From NCBI GenBank assembly GCA_964019165.1, contig OZ025282.1, forward strand, positions 7,332,331 to 7,396,330: 64,000 nt of DNA, in the 5' to 3' direction. The translations under genes were made by a program, and so were the position numbers. Every line of letters begins with the position of its first letter. The first letter of the stretch is position 1. Below, piece by piece: positions 1-11,797 of this stretch. The notes beneath the pieces are model-generated. The model made no database searches, was not told the origin of the DNA, and was given only the letters and a program-made list of their open reading frames with translations. This stretch comes from Mastigias papua (Eukaryota > Cnidaria > Scyphozoa > Rhizostomeae > Mastigiidae).

Positions 1-75
1 TCTTGGTTGTTTTCATAACTTTAAGGTACAATTTCATCATTCCATCTTTAATTTCTGTTGTCTTTCTCTTTGTAG

Positions 76-3000
76 GTCTGGACAATACGGATTGCAACGA
101 TAATGATACAACAGTTTCCCTGTTTGATTTAAGCACTGAGGATTCGCCACATGCGATCTGTAGTGATATCGACGAAGTAAAAACGTCATCGCCCATTCCA
201 AGTGACGAACATTCTAGTTTGTTCCCATCGGTTGTTCATATAAGTACGTTACAAAGACGAAATGGATACAACAGAGTGAGCATCACAACAAAACCGGAAA
301 CAAAAATGGTTAGGTGGAATACGATTGGTGATCTTAGGGAAATTAAGCCCAGCAAGAGAAGGAAAAAGCAATTACAGTTTAAAAAAGAAGGACATGAGCT
401 CGCCAAAGGTGAATTTTATGTCTCGCAATGAGAGCAGTACCCTTTCATTTCAATTGCCAGAAACGTGTCTTTATTCTTCGCTCTTTTTTTACAGCAAACT
501 CTCTTGAAATAGCTGGTTTCCTATATTTCAAATTTCAGTTGAAATATTTATCTTCGCTAGTTGACAACGTATTGAGATTCTGACACATTATTTAACCAAA
601 ATCAAGTCTTTACATTTTTGGCCTCTCCGTTGTATCCCCTGGTAATTTCACTTCGTATACTTATCCTCCCTTTGGTTATAGGACCTCATATTGATTGTTC
701 CACTCCGAGGTATTATGCATCAGGTAGGCGATGGTTGCTTGGATGGAAGCGTAAATTTGCCTACAGGCTGAAAGCTTCGTGGAGTAGGTATGTAGCCGGA
801 TGTTTTGAATTCGATAGTCAACAGCAGCGTGTTTTTATGTGCTACAAAGCGAAATTAATGGACTTCTCACTTTTCTTGGCTGTCCAAACATATAGGCTAT
901 TGCATTAAGGGTGATGCTTCTTACAGCTCTTTCAGTCTATTTTCCAGTGTTCAACTGTGTGTAGTTGTGTTCAAAGAGAGTTATGCATATTGGAGACGAG
1001 TTTCTGTAATCTCAAAGTTTTCTTATTTCTCTTGAAGTCTCTTATGTCCTTGTATTTATTAATTTTAGCTAGCTTAGCTATCCGGTTTATTGTACATTGC
1101 CATAAAGATGCGATACATTATCACCTTCTCCTGGTATCGTCTTGCAATTTTCTGTTTGCTACTAGACACTTTTATAATGTTAGGGAGCGGTCATTATTTA
1201 TGGCCGGGATGGGTACTGAAGAGAAAGTGAATGTTCCCTCAGAAAATTTTACCCCACCATTTGCTAAAGTCAAACTTTCTTTACCCCACCAAAGGAAAAC
1301 AGTAGAACAACGGTGTATTTATGTTTAAATATGGTATACCTTTTTACATTACCTCCATGGTCAGAAATTATTCTTCTACCCCACCTAGCACAGCGTAATT
1401 TTTTCAGTTACCCCACCATTTTGTCTTCAGTCCCCACCCCGGTCATAAATAATGACCGCTCCCTTATGTAAAAGAAGAAATCACCTGTTATAGATCTCCA
1501 TAAATTGGTTGTGATTTCCAAAGTGGTAAAAGAATTGGCATTGCTTTTGAGAAGTCACAAGCTTAGTAAAGAAATAGTAGAATGAAAAATCTGTTGGTAC
1601 TACAGAACTTCACTATAGTAGCACGACAAAGCGAGTGTTCCCGCTTTTTCGTGCTATAGAAAATAGTACAATATTATTTGGTTTCAATTCGTTGCCGCAT
1701 TTTGTATTCTAGTGTTTTTTTGAAAACACTTTTGCGTGTTTAGGTTCCACAAACATGATGGTACACTCTGACATATACATCATTTGAGTTTTTTCTTTTA
1801 CAGATACGGCACGCTGTCTACGTTATTTTTCTTTATTTCAATTACGTATGTATCCTGCTCTGTTTTGGTATTTTTTAATAAGTTTGTACATTGTCAATTC
1901 AGTGAAATAACGGAGGGAGAAAATCTTTGCCCAACATCACTAGTTCCCAGGCCCAGACCGGCTGACCCTCGAAAGAAAGTATGCATTTGAAATAGATGGA
2001 GCAATATGCATTAATGCACACGCTGCTCTCTTTATGTTATCACTCGTCAAATGTTTGTTTCTAAGTGCTTTCTGAAGTAACTTCTTCCTCGGCGCAGTTT
2101 TAGAAACAATTTTACCATTTAAGTCTGCGATCCCTCAACTTAAAGCAGATCTATTATATTGACATGTTTGTATCAATGACGCTAGATGGATGTTTGGTGG
2201 GTCTAGAGGATTTGATTTCATTCAACTATGTGAATTCTTCTGTTTCAACAGAATTGTCGTCCTTGCGCTGATGTCGATATTTTTGTTGTACAAAATAAAC
2301 AGTCTAAATCAGATATTCATTGAAAGAGAAAATGTCTTCTCACCGTAAGTATCATTCCTAAATTTTAGCTTTTTCGGCAGTAGAAGGGCAGCAATGCTCT
2401 GTTATGTGTCCATTCCTTGAAGAATTGCGAGTCCTCTAGGCCTTCTCTCGCAAACAACATGTCAATGTTGAAATGGACGTCATAGTATTGTGCCTTGCGT
2501 AGCGTCCACACCTGAATTTGAGATTATTTGTTCTTTTTCGTGTACGCTATGGTAGCAACGATGCATGTTATTACTGACAAGAATTCAAGCCACACTAACG
2601 TGATCTGTGTCTGTCTAGCCTATTTGGTGCTATCTTATGTCAAGTCGAAGGGTAGTCTCCCGGAGATTGGCCCCTCTCCATAAAATGCCACATTTTGAGT
2701 ACGAACTGTTATTTCAGCATACGTACTTGAATCCTAATCTCTTGACTGGAGAATATTGAATTGCAGTGGAGGTCGAAAGATGAATAATGATTGAGACCAA
2801 AACTGTCATTATTAGTTTTACACTCAAGACTTGTGACAAACGCGAGAAAAAGCAACTTTTGATATGTCATCATAGATAAGCATTTTTAGCTCAGCAAAGG
2901 CTCATCATCAGTAATCAAGGAATGACAGAAGTTGAACGATAAGAGAGAGGATGAAGTTTTTATTTGTTTGGGAATTTATGAGTGTACAAAGTATTTTGGG

Positions 3001-5790
3001 AACCTCTCTGGATTCTGCTGTGTTGGGGGATATATTTGTAAATACTTTTCTGTGCCATGCCCTTTTAATTAATACAAAGAGAAATCTTTATCTTAATAGG
3101 ATATTGTCAATTACAAAGTTAATGATGGGGCCATCTATTCTTTACTAGAATTAGGTAAAAAATTCAAGGGTCGACTTAAATGTTGAAAATGCTTTACTGA
3201 TCTTTTGATACCTCTATTGCACAGATACTGTCCATCAACACATGAAGGCAGTTACGATATCAAAAGTTATTCTTTCTGCAATAAATTGCAAAGGTTATAT
3301 GACATTTTGTTTTCATTATATTTCTTTGTTATAACTTTTTTTGTTAGTTTGAATTTTAGAAGTTCAGATTCCTGATCAAACTTTGAAAAGTGCCAATGCT
3401 TCTTCCTTCGATATTTATGAAGCACAATATTTATTTGTCATATCTCACCTCATTGGGAGCCACTTTTTTAATGAGTTAATCCACATGCAATTATTCTATC
3501 TCAATTTTCATACTTCAATAATCCTAAATGTTTCCATAATTTAGTTTTGTTTTTTCCTTCTACTTTCATCCTATAATAGTTTACGATTTACGATAGCTTA
3601 CTTTTGTCTATGCATACCTCCATTAGAATGAAAGAGGATTAAATGTAATTTCAGGGTGAATGACTTGCTTTCAACCAACTTGCATGAAGTAAATAAGGTA
3701 TGAGTTTCTACCATTTAGCTTTTGTTTGTAATAAGCGCATACGTAGCATGTTGCGTGGTCATAGTTCTGTGGAAGATATATAGTATAGTATCCTGTGACC
3801 AGATTCTGAACTGCATGTTAACCCTTGTAGCGGTTCGGGTCGCTTAAGCAAATCATGAGGAGGCATGATTTTGTTCCCAACGATAGGCAAGCTCCGTAAA
3901 TCCTGTTGGCATTACTTGCACCATATATAATGCTAGGCAGTGCTTCAGTGAATAGAGGTTGAACGACTCTTTGCCATTGCACTTGACTTTTGTTTGCATG
4001 AAACTGAATTGACCGGGAGAGCGCCCAGAGAAGATAGACATGGAAAACAGCTGGAGAACTGTTGAAATGGATTACGTCTTGTACTTTGTAACAAAATTCT
4101 TTCAAGCCTAGTGCTGAAACGTTATTAGCTTTTTCATGATTCAAGCACTGAAACTTTCTGAGAACGCTTACCGCAAGTATTCGAGTTTGTGTCGCACTGC
4201 AGTTTTACACAGACATACATAGACAGACACAGACAGACATAGACAGACATAAACAGACACAGACAGACATAGACAGACATAGACAGAAACAGACAGACAT
4301 AGACAGACACAGACAGACATAGACAGACACAAACAGACACAGGCTGACACAGACAGACATAGAGAGACACAGACAGACATAGAGAGACACAGACAGACAC
4401 AGGCTGACACAGGCAGACATAGACAGACACAGACTAACGCAGACAGACACAGACAGACACAGACAGACATAGACTTATAGGCACTACACCAACATAACAC
4501 TGAGATACATAGATTTTCATGCGAGATCTATGCAATTAAACACAGAGATGATGAGTTTCCGCGAACATTTGAGTTTTTTTAAATATATATTGACTTATTG
4601 ACTTTCTTAGGCCTTAGAAATTTGGTACTGAACGTTTTGAGCTGTATTGCATTCTTATAAATCATTTTCTTATACAAAACCCTGTGTCTCCCTGTGGAGC
4701 AGAACAGGAAGCCATCAAAACAAATTGTAAATGTGCAGTGGATACTATGATCACATGTAAATTAGCAATTTTGAGATATTTCCAGTGCGCATTTACAGGA
4801 CAGGAATTGCACTCATCAGAGCAAATGGCATTTTATTATACAAAGATGTAAAATAATCGTCTCTGCAGAGTTTTCTTTCAAGTCGGTTTGTCGTATTTCA
4901 TTTGAAAAGGTGCTTTTTGAACTTGCAATGGGCTGGAAAAATCCGAATTCGAATTGACCTGTGTATGTAGCGTGTCAGTAGAAACGCAATTTTCGTCTGT
5001 GTTGACCCCCTTGTTTTTAGGTGAAATTTGACTTGAAAATAGCGCGCTTGTCGTCGTCTATTACTACAGAGCTTCACTGTATCACGAAAAGCGGACACAT
5101 TCTTTTATCATACTGAAAGCTTTTTCGTTCGACACTCGTCAGAATATGAAACATACGTATGTCATACTCTGACGAGTGTCGAACCAAAAAGCTTTTAGTA
5201 TGCTAGAAGAATGTTCCCGCTTTTTCGTGCTGTAGTGAAGTTCTGTAGTGCTAACAGACTTTTTATTAAAGATTTCTTTATTAACTAAATTAGTTTCCTT
5301 TCAAGTAATTATCGTTAGAGTTGGTTATGTACGTGCAGCGGGCAAATACGGAACAAATATGCATATCTATGTAGCGTTCGCAATGGGAGAAAGCTCAGGA
5401 TTATCTTGTTTCCTTTGCGATGGTAATTACCGTCAGATACCTTCGTATACTGGGAACGCCTCTCAGCTCAATATAGGGTTTCTGAAATGCAGAGAGGTAA
5501 ATGACGTAGCAATAGTGTTAATTTTTTTTGACTTCCATGGTATGGTTTCCTTGTGTTTATAGGATTTTCAAACATGTGATACAAACGGTTTGCCAAAATA
5601 AGACGAATGTCGCACCAGGTTATCCTTCGAGTAATATTCTATAGTCCCGAATTCTGTGATAGTATCTTCTGTTGTCTTGAAGAAATACATTATATATTGT
5701 TAAGATCCTCCAGGTATCTAGTGTAAAAGATGGTAATTCTTTTAGGCTCAAGACGTTTTACGTAAACTGACGGAAGACCTAGAAAGATGA
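76..5790 (+). CDS. 3' part of an unrecognised single-pass membrane protein gene (6 coding exons; 5' end outside window)
   Basis: Coding exons at 76-408, 682-787, 1804-1845, 2252-2344, 3655-3697 and 5746-5790 (stop TGA). Each has AG/GT borders, and the phases join without a break: phase 1 after exon 1, phase 2 after exons 2 to 4, phase 0 after exon 5. About 219 residues are visible. The first exon is Ser/Thr/Asp-rich and then strongly basic ([12 protein letters not shown]). The second reads [12 protein letters not shown]. Exons 3 and 4 together encode one long hydrophobic helix ([20 protein letters not shown]) followed by LYKINSL. The last exons give a polar helical tail ending [10 protein letters not shown]. 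This layout (basic stretch, C-terminal membrane anchor, short coiled tail) resembles the tails of GRAMD1/Aster-type ER proteins, but that is only a guess; the domains that would name the gene lie upstream. Skipping the 408 donor gives an alternative stop at 429-431. An extra small exon within 3698-5745 cannot be excluded. Confidence 0.65.
1183..1463. mobile_element. PIF/Harbinger-type MITE, copy 1 (281 bp)
   Basis: The element begins GGGAGCGGTCATTATTTATG and ends with its near-perfect inverse; the inverted termini are about 40 bp. It is flanked by a 3-bp TTA duplication (1180-1182 and 1464-1466). A 3-bp TWA target duplication is the hallmark of PIF/Harbinger elements. It has no coding capacity. 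A second copy lies at 44868-45149. It sits in intron 2 of the first gene. Confidence 0.8.
1598..1670. mobile_element. Short relic of a TACTACAG-ended inverted-repeat MITE
   Basis: Starts TACTACAGAACTTCAC, continues with an imperfect GCACGA-AAGCG motif and closes with its inverse CGCTTTTTCGTGCTATAG. It shares these termini with the larger elements at 5062-5250 and 21644-21830. The centre has been deleted. Confidence 0.55.
4207..4474. repeat. ACAGAC(A)-based minisatellite, about 270 bp
   Basis: Degenerate head-to-tail array of CAGA units, mostly arranged as 10-mers such as AGACAGACAT and AGACAGACAC. All three minus-strand frames are open and rich in Ser, Val, Cys and Leu simply because of the repeat, so none is a gene. 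It lies in intron 5 of the first gene. Confidence 0.9.
5062..5250. mobile_element. Near-palindromic MITE (189 bp)
   Basis: The two arms are inverted copies over almost the whole length, meeting at CATACGTATG (5152-5161). Outer ends are TACTACAGAGCTTCAC and its inverse GTGAAGTTCTGTAGTG. The transcript would fold into a long hairpin. No ORF. It belongs to the family at 1598-1670 and 21644-21830. No target duplication could be fixed, so the superfamily is open. Confidence 0.75.
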
Positions 5791-5959
5791 TGGCTGCTAC
5801 ATATCCATGCTTGGCAAGGTTACCCAAGGATCATGAATTATTACAGGTAAAACAAAAAACAATCATATAATTATGTCACAAGATCATCTCACTACATTTC
5901 AAACCAGATTTCTCTTTAGCTACAGATGTTGCAAAGAGATGAGTTAGTATTAAGACACA

Positions 5960-5965
5960 AATAAA
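5960..5965 (+). promoter_or_regulatory. Poly(A) signal AATAAA
   Basis: Canonical AATAAA about 170 bp downstream of the 5788-5790 stop codon on the same strand. It supports the 5746-5790 segment as the terminal coding exon of the first gene. Confidence 0.5.
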
Positions 5966-5990
5966 ATTCATATTAATAATTACTATGGTA

Positions 5991-6633
5991 TGCTCAGTAA
6001 TTGGTTCGGCGTTCATGTTACATCTTACGTTAAATTTAGTGCGGTAGGGATAGGTTAGAAAGGCGAGATCTTTGTTTTAAGTTAGTATCACATTTTGTCA
6101 CCACACCCATACACATTTATCTGAACTTTGCTGAAGAAACGCGAATATTCAAGATTTAATATCTAGAGCGTAGGGTTTTGTTGTAGAATTGAATTGAACG
6201 TCAAAGCTACTTGGGGGGTTTATATCCTTTAACTTGCCTGTAATTGTTCACAGAACTGTATGAGATTTTTCAAAATGTACTTAGATTAATTTCAGGAGTA
6301 TAGGCCATTAGGATTGTTCTCTAGTATTAACTGAGGACCCCTGTGCTATAGGTAATTTGAATGGTCTATTATTTCTCAGCCTGGAAAGCTCTAAATTTAT
6401 TTTGTATTTAACTGTAGTAGAGGTAATTTGCTTCGCATATTTAATGGAAATAATACAAGGAAAGTATACTCTAGCTTTTTAGTTCTATCCGGAATGCACT
6501 TTTCAACTCCCCACACAATCTGAAGGCACAGTTTCTCATTGTCGATTCGACATACAAGGAGTGCCACAGTGCGCAGCACAAATTGTTAGAACTTATACAA
6601 CTAGTTAATATCCAAAGAGTTAGTGCTTATATC
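5991..6633. other. Intergenic, nothing recognised
   Basis: AT-rich sequence without recognisable exon, repeat or RNA gene. It separates the end of the first gene from the repeat-rich 6.6-9.6 kb stretch. Confidence 0.5.
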
Positions 6634-6642
6634 GGTGTAAGG

Positions 6643-6963
6643 TCAGGGTGAATCTGATGCTAAGCGACCGCCGAAGATTCTTCGCCCGCAACATTTTTTG
6701 CACCGCAAGCGTGAATTGCGCAGTTTCCTCTGCGCCAGAAACTTCTTCAGTAGGACATATAGGGTTTGAATTGTAAGTAGAAAGAGGGGCGAGTTAACAA
6801 TTAAGTTAACATAATGCAGCTTGCTTCAATGATATTTGCGCCATAGAGTCGTGCCAAAGTTATTTGCAGAATCGCTCTGCTCCAAGACTTTTGCGCCAAA
6901 ATATCTCCTACTTGACGCTCTGCGCCGAAGATCTTCCCGAAATATGCCCTCAGATTCACCCTG
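6643..6963. mobile_element. Inverted-terminal-repeat element, about 320 bp
   Basis: Ends are CAGGGTGAATCTGA and its exact inverse TCAGATTCACCCTG. The flanks GGTGTAAGG (6634-6642) and GGTTTAAGG (6964-6972) match at 8 of 9 bases and could be a target-site duplication. The interior repeatedly carries TGCGCC and GCGCCA motifs. It is non-autonomous; hAT or Mutator-like affiliation is unresolved. Confidence 0.55.
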
Positions 6964-6972
6964 GGTTTAAGG

Positions 6973-8248
6973 GATCCAACCCTATAGTTGATTTCTCTGC
7001 GAAGACTATTTAGAAGTGTAGACAATAGCATTTTTCCGTCTTTGGTTCGTAAGGGTTTCTACGGTAGCGGTTACCTCCAAGCGGCATTGCTCACAATCAC
7101 GCATCCGCAGGCGGGTGTCTGCCAGGCAATGCAGGCTAATATATTGCAATGATTTTCTTTGGAGAATCAAGCTGCCTTACGCACTTGGTATTCACATTGC
7201 ATCCCATGGTATATGGTCTATCCTTGGTACTAATGGGTAGATGATCCCTCCTCTTGGAGAAATAGCTGAAGGAGATCTTTTCGTCAGAAATAGTAGTGTA
7301 ATGTTTTATCGCGACATTAGGGTCGTGAAAATTAGATTTGTACATCTTAAATAGCAATTGCTTGAATTAGAACGCAATTGTATATTAATAAATATATGTT
7401 AGGTGGTCACATTTTAGGCTTTTATGAAAATTTGCATTGTCGGTGGGTCGCTCTTGATAGTGATTAACGAGGAGGAAAACTTGATGAAACAGACAGAGTA
7501 GCATTTAGGAAAAATTGGTTGCTAGGATTGGAACTCAACTGATACTACGGGGATGGCATGTTCCATACTAAACACACTCCAGCTGTCAAGTAGCTGCTAT
7601 GATGTTCTTCTGTGTGATTGATCACAAATCTACCCGGAAAATACTACCACCATAAGATCTTCACCCTTTTAGTTTCTACCTTTTCATGAACAATTGATCT
7701 TACAAAGCTTCTATTGTCAACAGAGGTCGTTATATTAAGACAGAGCGATCCACTGGCAACGATGTTTGTGCCATATGTAGGTAGAATCGCTTTTATTTGT
7801 ACTCTCTCTTGTTGATTTGCTGGTAGAGTATTGTAAGTAAGAATAGTGCTAACTATTATGAAAGAATCAGTAACGAATTAAAAGAACCATGCTCAAACTA
7901 TCATCGTCGAATTCAATTCCATAGAATCATCTGTCACTTTGACTTGTTCCACTTTTTGTTCATAGGCGCATTCAAGGCCTTTCAGTTATCTCTTAAAGAA
8001 AAGACGCCTTTTTCTGTTGCTTCAATTTTATTAGTTGATGAGAGACAAATACATATAGCTGTAGGACGGCTGCAACTGCCTGCGATTGTTTTCTGCCATC
8101 TGCCGTCTTCCATGCTCCCGGCAACGCAAGTAATCAAGTTGCAGTGGAACTGCTTTCTTACGGTACCGTCGAAAGCTGTTTGGTGTGCCGTTAGGCTACC
8201 GCAGCAACCGCTAGAAAGTTGACTTTGTTCAACTTTTTCCCGCAGTTA
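6973..8248. other. Intergenic, nothing recognised
   Basis: No exon with convincing splice sites and protein-like reading frame was found. The longest open frame (7944-8222, +) resembles no known protein and has no supported start or partner exon. Confidence 0.4.
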
Positions 8249-8330
8249 CGGTAGCTTTCCGGTAGCTTTCCGGTAGCTTTCCGGTAGCTTTCCGGTAGCT
8301 TTCTGGTAGCTTTCCGGTAGCTTACTGGTT
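8249..8330. repeat. 12-bp minisatellite (CGGTAGCTTTCC), about 7 copies
   Basis: Tandem copies of CGGTAGCTTTCC, one with a C-to-T change (TTTCTGG). They are preceded at about 8190-8248 by related GGCTACCG and TTACGG words. Confidence 0.9.
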
Positions 8331-8498
8331 GATGTTCTTATCATTGTACCAGCCGTTTATGATTGCGATGTTGATTGGTTGCATGTCAGGAAATTGACAG
8401 TATACCAATCAATGCATTTATTTATGCTTACCGTCAATATTATCAGTGGAAATTGAAAGTGTGTTGTCACATGCAGAGTGGGTTCATAAGGCGCCCTA

Positions 8499-8660
8499 CT
8501 CAAGACAATTAATAAGAATAATGCTGACAAAAAGGAAGAATGCAAGAATGGATCCCTGGGGCATACCATGATTTGCATGTAAAATTGAACCATTTATTTC
8601 AATCGCAGTTGCCCATGTTTTGAAAATACGTGCTTCATAGGCACAAAAACCTCCCCAGTG
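8499..8660 (-). pseudogene. Reverse-transcriptase fragment of a LINE
   Basis: The minus strand reads IEINGSILHANHGMPQGSIL followed by a hydrophobic stretch. This matches the conserved non-LTR reverse-transcriptase region, where GVPQGSILGPLLF follows an xVxING segment. Only this motif survives; the YADD catalytic block is not visible. A decayed, short remnant. Confidence 0.5.
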
Positions 8661-8708
8661 ATAGATGGTTAAAGGTGACTGGATTTTCCCAATGATTGGC
8701 AAATGCAT

Positions 8709-9627
8709 GGAAGTGTCTCCAGCAAAAACTTAAAAATGGCTTTCATTTTTGTTTTCCATTTATGATTTCAAACATACCAAGCTAAAATTCAATGTATTTC
8801 TAGCTACAGGGGGCAGTCTCTGAAGCAAAGAGCTTATAGCACGCTCATGGTTGTCAATTTTGATATCGAAAAAGAAATTATCTAAATAAATATCACAAAC
8901 AACATACTACAATAACAATGCCTAAAAATATAAGAAGTATGAATGGGGAATCTTTTATGGTAGATATAGAATACACAGCTACACTAGAGTACCCAGTAAA
9001 TGGGAGGTGGAGTTAGAAAACATTCTGAAAAATAACAATTAGGGAGCTGGAACAAATGGGGGGTTGGAAAATATAACACATGGATATTGAAGAGAACAGC
9101 TTAGGAAGATTGACTAATAAATTGTGAAAAATAAGTAAGGTAAAGGAAATTATGTTTGTAGTGTAATCAATTATTACATATATTTCTGATTAGTCTCTAT
9201 GTAAATGAAAATATTCCCTAGGAATGATTGAAAGTCTTCAAAATTAATAAATGGGGGGGGGCAGAGTTCATATGTGTAGGGGAGTTGGGAAAAATTCTGA
9301 AAATTAACAGGGGATGATTGTTTGGTACTCAAGAGTAGTCCCAAGATTCTTGGCTACTCTGAGGTTGAGTTGAAAGCCAATGTTTTTCCAGTTGGAAAGT
9401 TGACAGTTACAACAGTCTATCTGCAATTTGTGAAGTATTGTATGCAGTCAAACCTACCTATTAAGTGTCAGCCCTTGCATAATTCATAAAATAGTACTTA
9501 TGAATCTTCCTCATCATCTCCTATCTTTTGCATTACTTTAAACAGTTAATACTGTATGTAGTCCATGTGAATTTCAAAACTAAGATGTGAATTTCAAAAG
9601 AAGATACCCTTTGTTTCAACACCTGTA
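8709..9627. other. Intergenic / 3' flank of the thioesterase gene
   Basis: AT-rich, no recognisable exon. The part nearest 9627 should hold the 3' UTR of the distal thioesterase isoform. No clear AATAAA on the minus strand was found close to the stop. Confidence 0.4.
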
Positions 9628-11186
9628 CTAGTATTTTGATTGGATTTGTTCATCTTTCTGTGGTGTTATTACATGTGCATTCAAGTCAATCCATAGTGAA
9701 TTACATGTATCATAAATGCTTTTCCCATCAGCACTTTGAAGTTTAGCTTCCACATAAATTTTCTTTCCCTCTTTCTTTGCCATCCAAGCTTCACATATTG
9801 CAGTTTCATTTAATGGTAACATGCTGTAGAGAAATGACAAAATACTATTGTAACCAAAAAGAAGTCTGGAGGAGATCTTCAAGTATTAGACAGTTTAGCA
9901 CATATTATCTTGCAATACATAGTTATTAACTGCAAAGTATTTTTGACAAAGCTACTGTGATAATGTTTCCCATTAAGATAGTCTCCATTCCACACCTCTT
10001 ATGACATTTTATGTGCATTTTAAGACCTACCATCATTCCCATCTACAAAGCCCCCCCCCCCCCCCATACTTAGCTTCTCACCAGTCCAAGGCACTTATTC
10101 TGATAAAGTTCCATGAAACAAGCCAAACTCTGGGTATAATGTGCAAATCAGGGCCTCTACTAACTTACTTTGACTGCCAAAACTAAACTTTATTCCAAAA
10201 CTTAGGATGGCAGTAAAACCATGAATACAAGATACATTTACACCAACAAATAGAGAGTGCATGGGGAAGAGGTATATGGTTGTGGAGGTTGAAAGCATGG
10301 AATCAATACAGTACTTGTCAATATTCGTCAGTTGACAACCACACTGTATCAATACCTATTATCATTGTTTTCAAATCAGACAAACAGAGGGCTAAACTAT
10401 ACAGGTTCCTTTGGCCATATGTGATCTTAACTCCAATGCATTCATCTGAATGCCATCACATTAAATGCAACAGCCTAAGTATGCCATACTTTCTGAGGCA
10501 GATATCTGGCTTTGCTACCTGTTTATGAAAATGTGTACCTTATCTGTGAACAAAATGCTCTATAGTAGAGCAGGTTTTACCATTTTTGGATAGCTTCACC
10601 CCTTGCCTACTTCAAGGCCTAAAGCAGAAGAGTACTGTGATATTAAAAACAAATGGCTCACATATTTTCAGATCATCTACTCTTTTGAGACCATATCTTC
10701 AGAGTTACCCATTCGCAACCAAAGAGCAGAACATCTGTCAAACACTGTTTTCCCATCAACACTTCTTAATTCTGATTCAACAAATATTTTTCTCCCCTCC
10801 TTTTTTGTTACCCAGGCTGTGCATTCTGCAGTTGTGTATAATGGCAGAAAACTGTGGAAATTTCATAGAAGTTAATGGCATCACTGTCAGAATTGTAACA
10901 GTTAAGAATGATAGGGCTACAATAAGCAACTAATAAAAGAATTGAGAGAGCTTAAAATTTCTTAGGATTTCTTAAATTTATGTTGTATTGGCTAAAAAAC
11001 CAGGAACCTGACTTGAAGCAACTGGAAGAACAGTTGGCTCTCAAATTTTGATGAGACACTCTACAGTTCATGAAAGAGAGACTTATCAAGAAGAAAACAG
11101 AGTGCGTATAGCAGGAAAGAATTTAGGACAACAACTTCATATGGGTGCATGTGCAAATTTGGGTGTGATGTATGCATCCATGCCTT

Positions 11187-11253
<67 letters not shown>

Positions 11254-11713
11254 GCGTGTGCGCACGCACGCGTGTGCGTGTGTGTGTGTTAGCATGTATA
11301 GTGTATAAAAACATTCATAGTATTGCTGCTATAACATTCTGGTTTTGTTCCAGCATTGCAATTTGCTTTGTATTTTTTCATCTATATTCAAATGGACACT
11401 GGAAGGGTAGTGTATTCCTAAGTTCTTTGGCATAGGATTTGCTTTTACACATTGGAAGTTCTTATGTTCATAGGTGCTATTTTTGTTGTGGAAAGTTGAT
11501 TGTATACAGTATAGAGGGAACTATCAAAGATTCCTTCAATATTCAAAAACCACACTCGTACATAATGTTGATTGATCAATACTTAGCCATTTTAAGTAGA
11601 AATCTTCTTGGTTATTTACACTACCTCACAAGGACATGAAAGCTTACTATCTAATAAATTATGCAGAAGATACCTCCACTGCATCCAAATCCTAACTCTT
11701 CATATATTAAGGG

Positions 11714-11797
<84 letters not shown>

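Noticed and set aside
4134..4500. Several overlapping minus-strand ORFs rich in Cys/Leu/Ser/Val
   Set aside because: They are translations of the CAGA minisatellite in all frames, with no splice or start context.
5248..5562. Possible exon with a Cys-containing segment ([12 protein letters not shown]) and a GTAAAT donor
   Set aside because: No acceptor in matching phase precedes it; it does not fit between the 3655-3697 and 5746-5790 exons.
8496..8708. Protein gene on the minus strand with GMPQGSIL
   Set aside because: This is the reverse-transcriptase core of a decayed LINE, without the rest of the domain.
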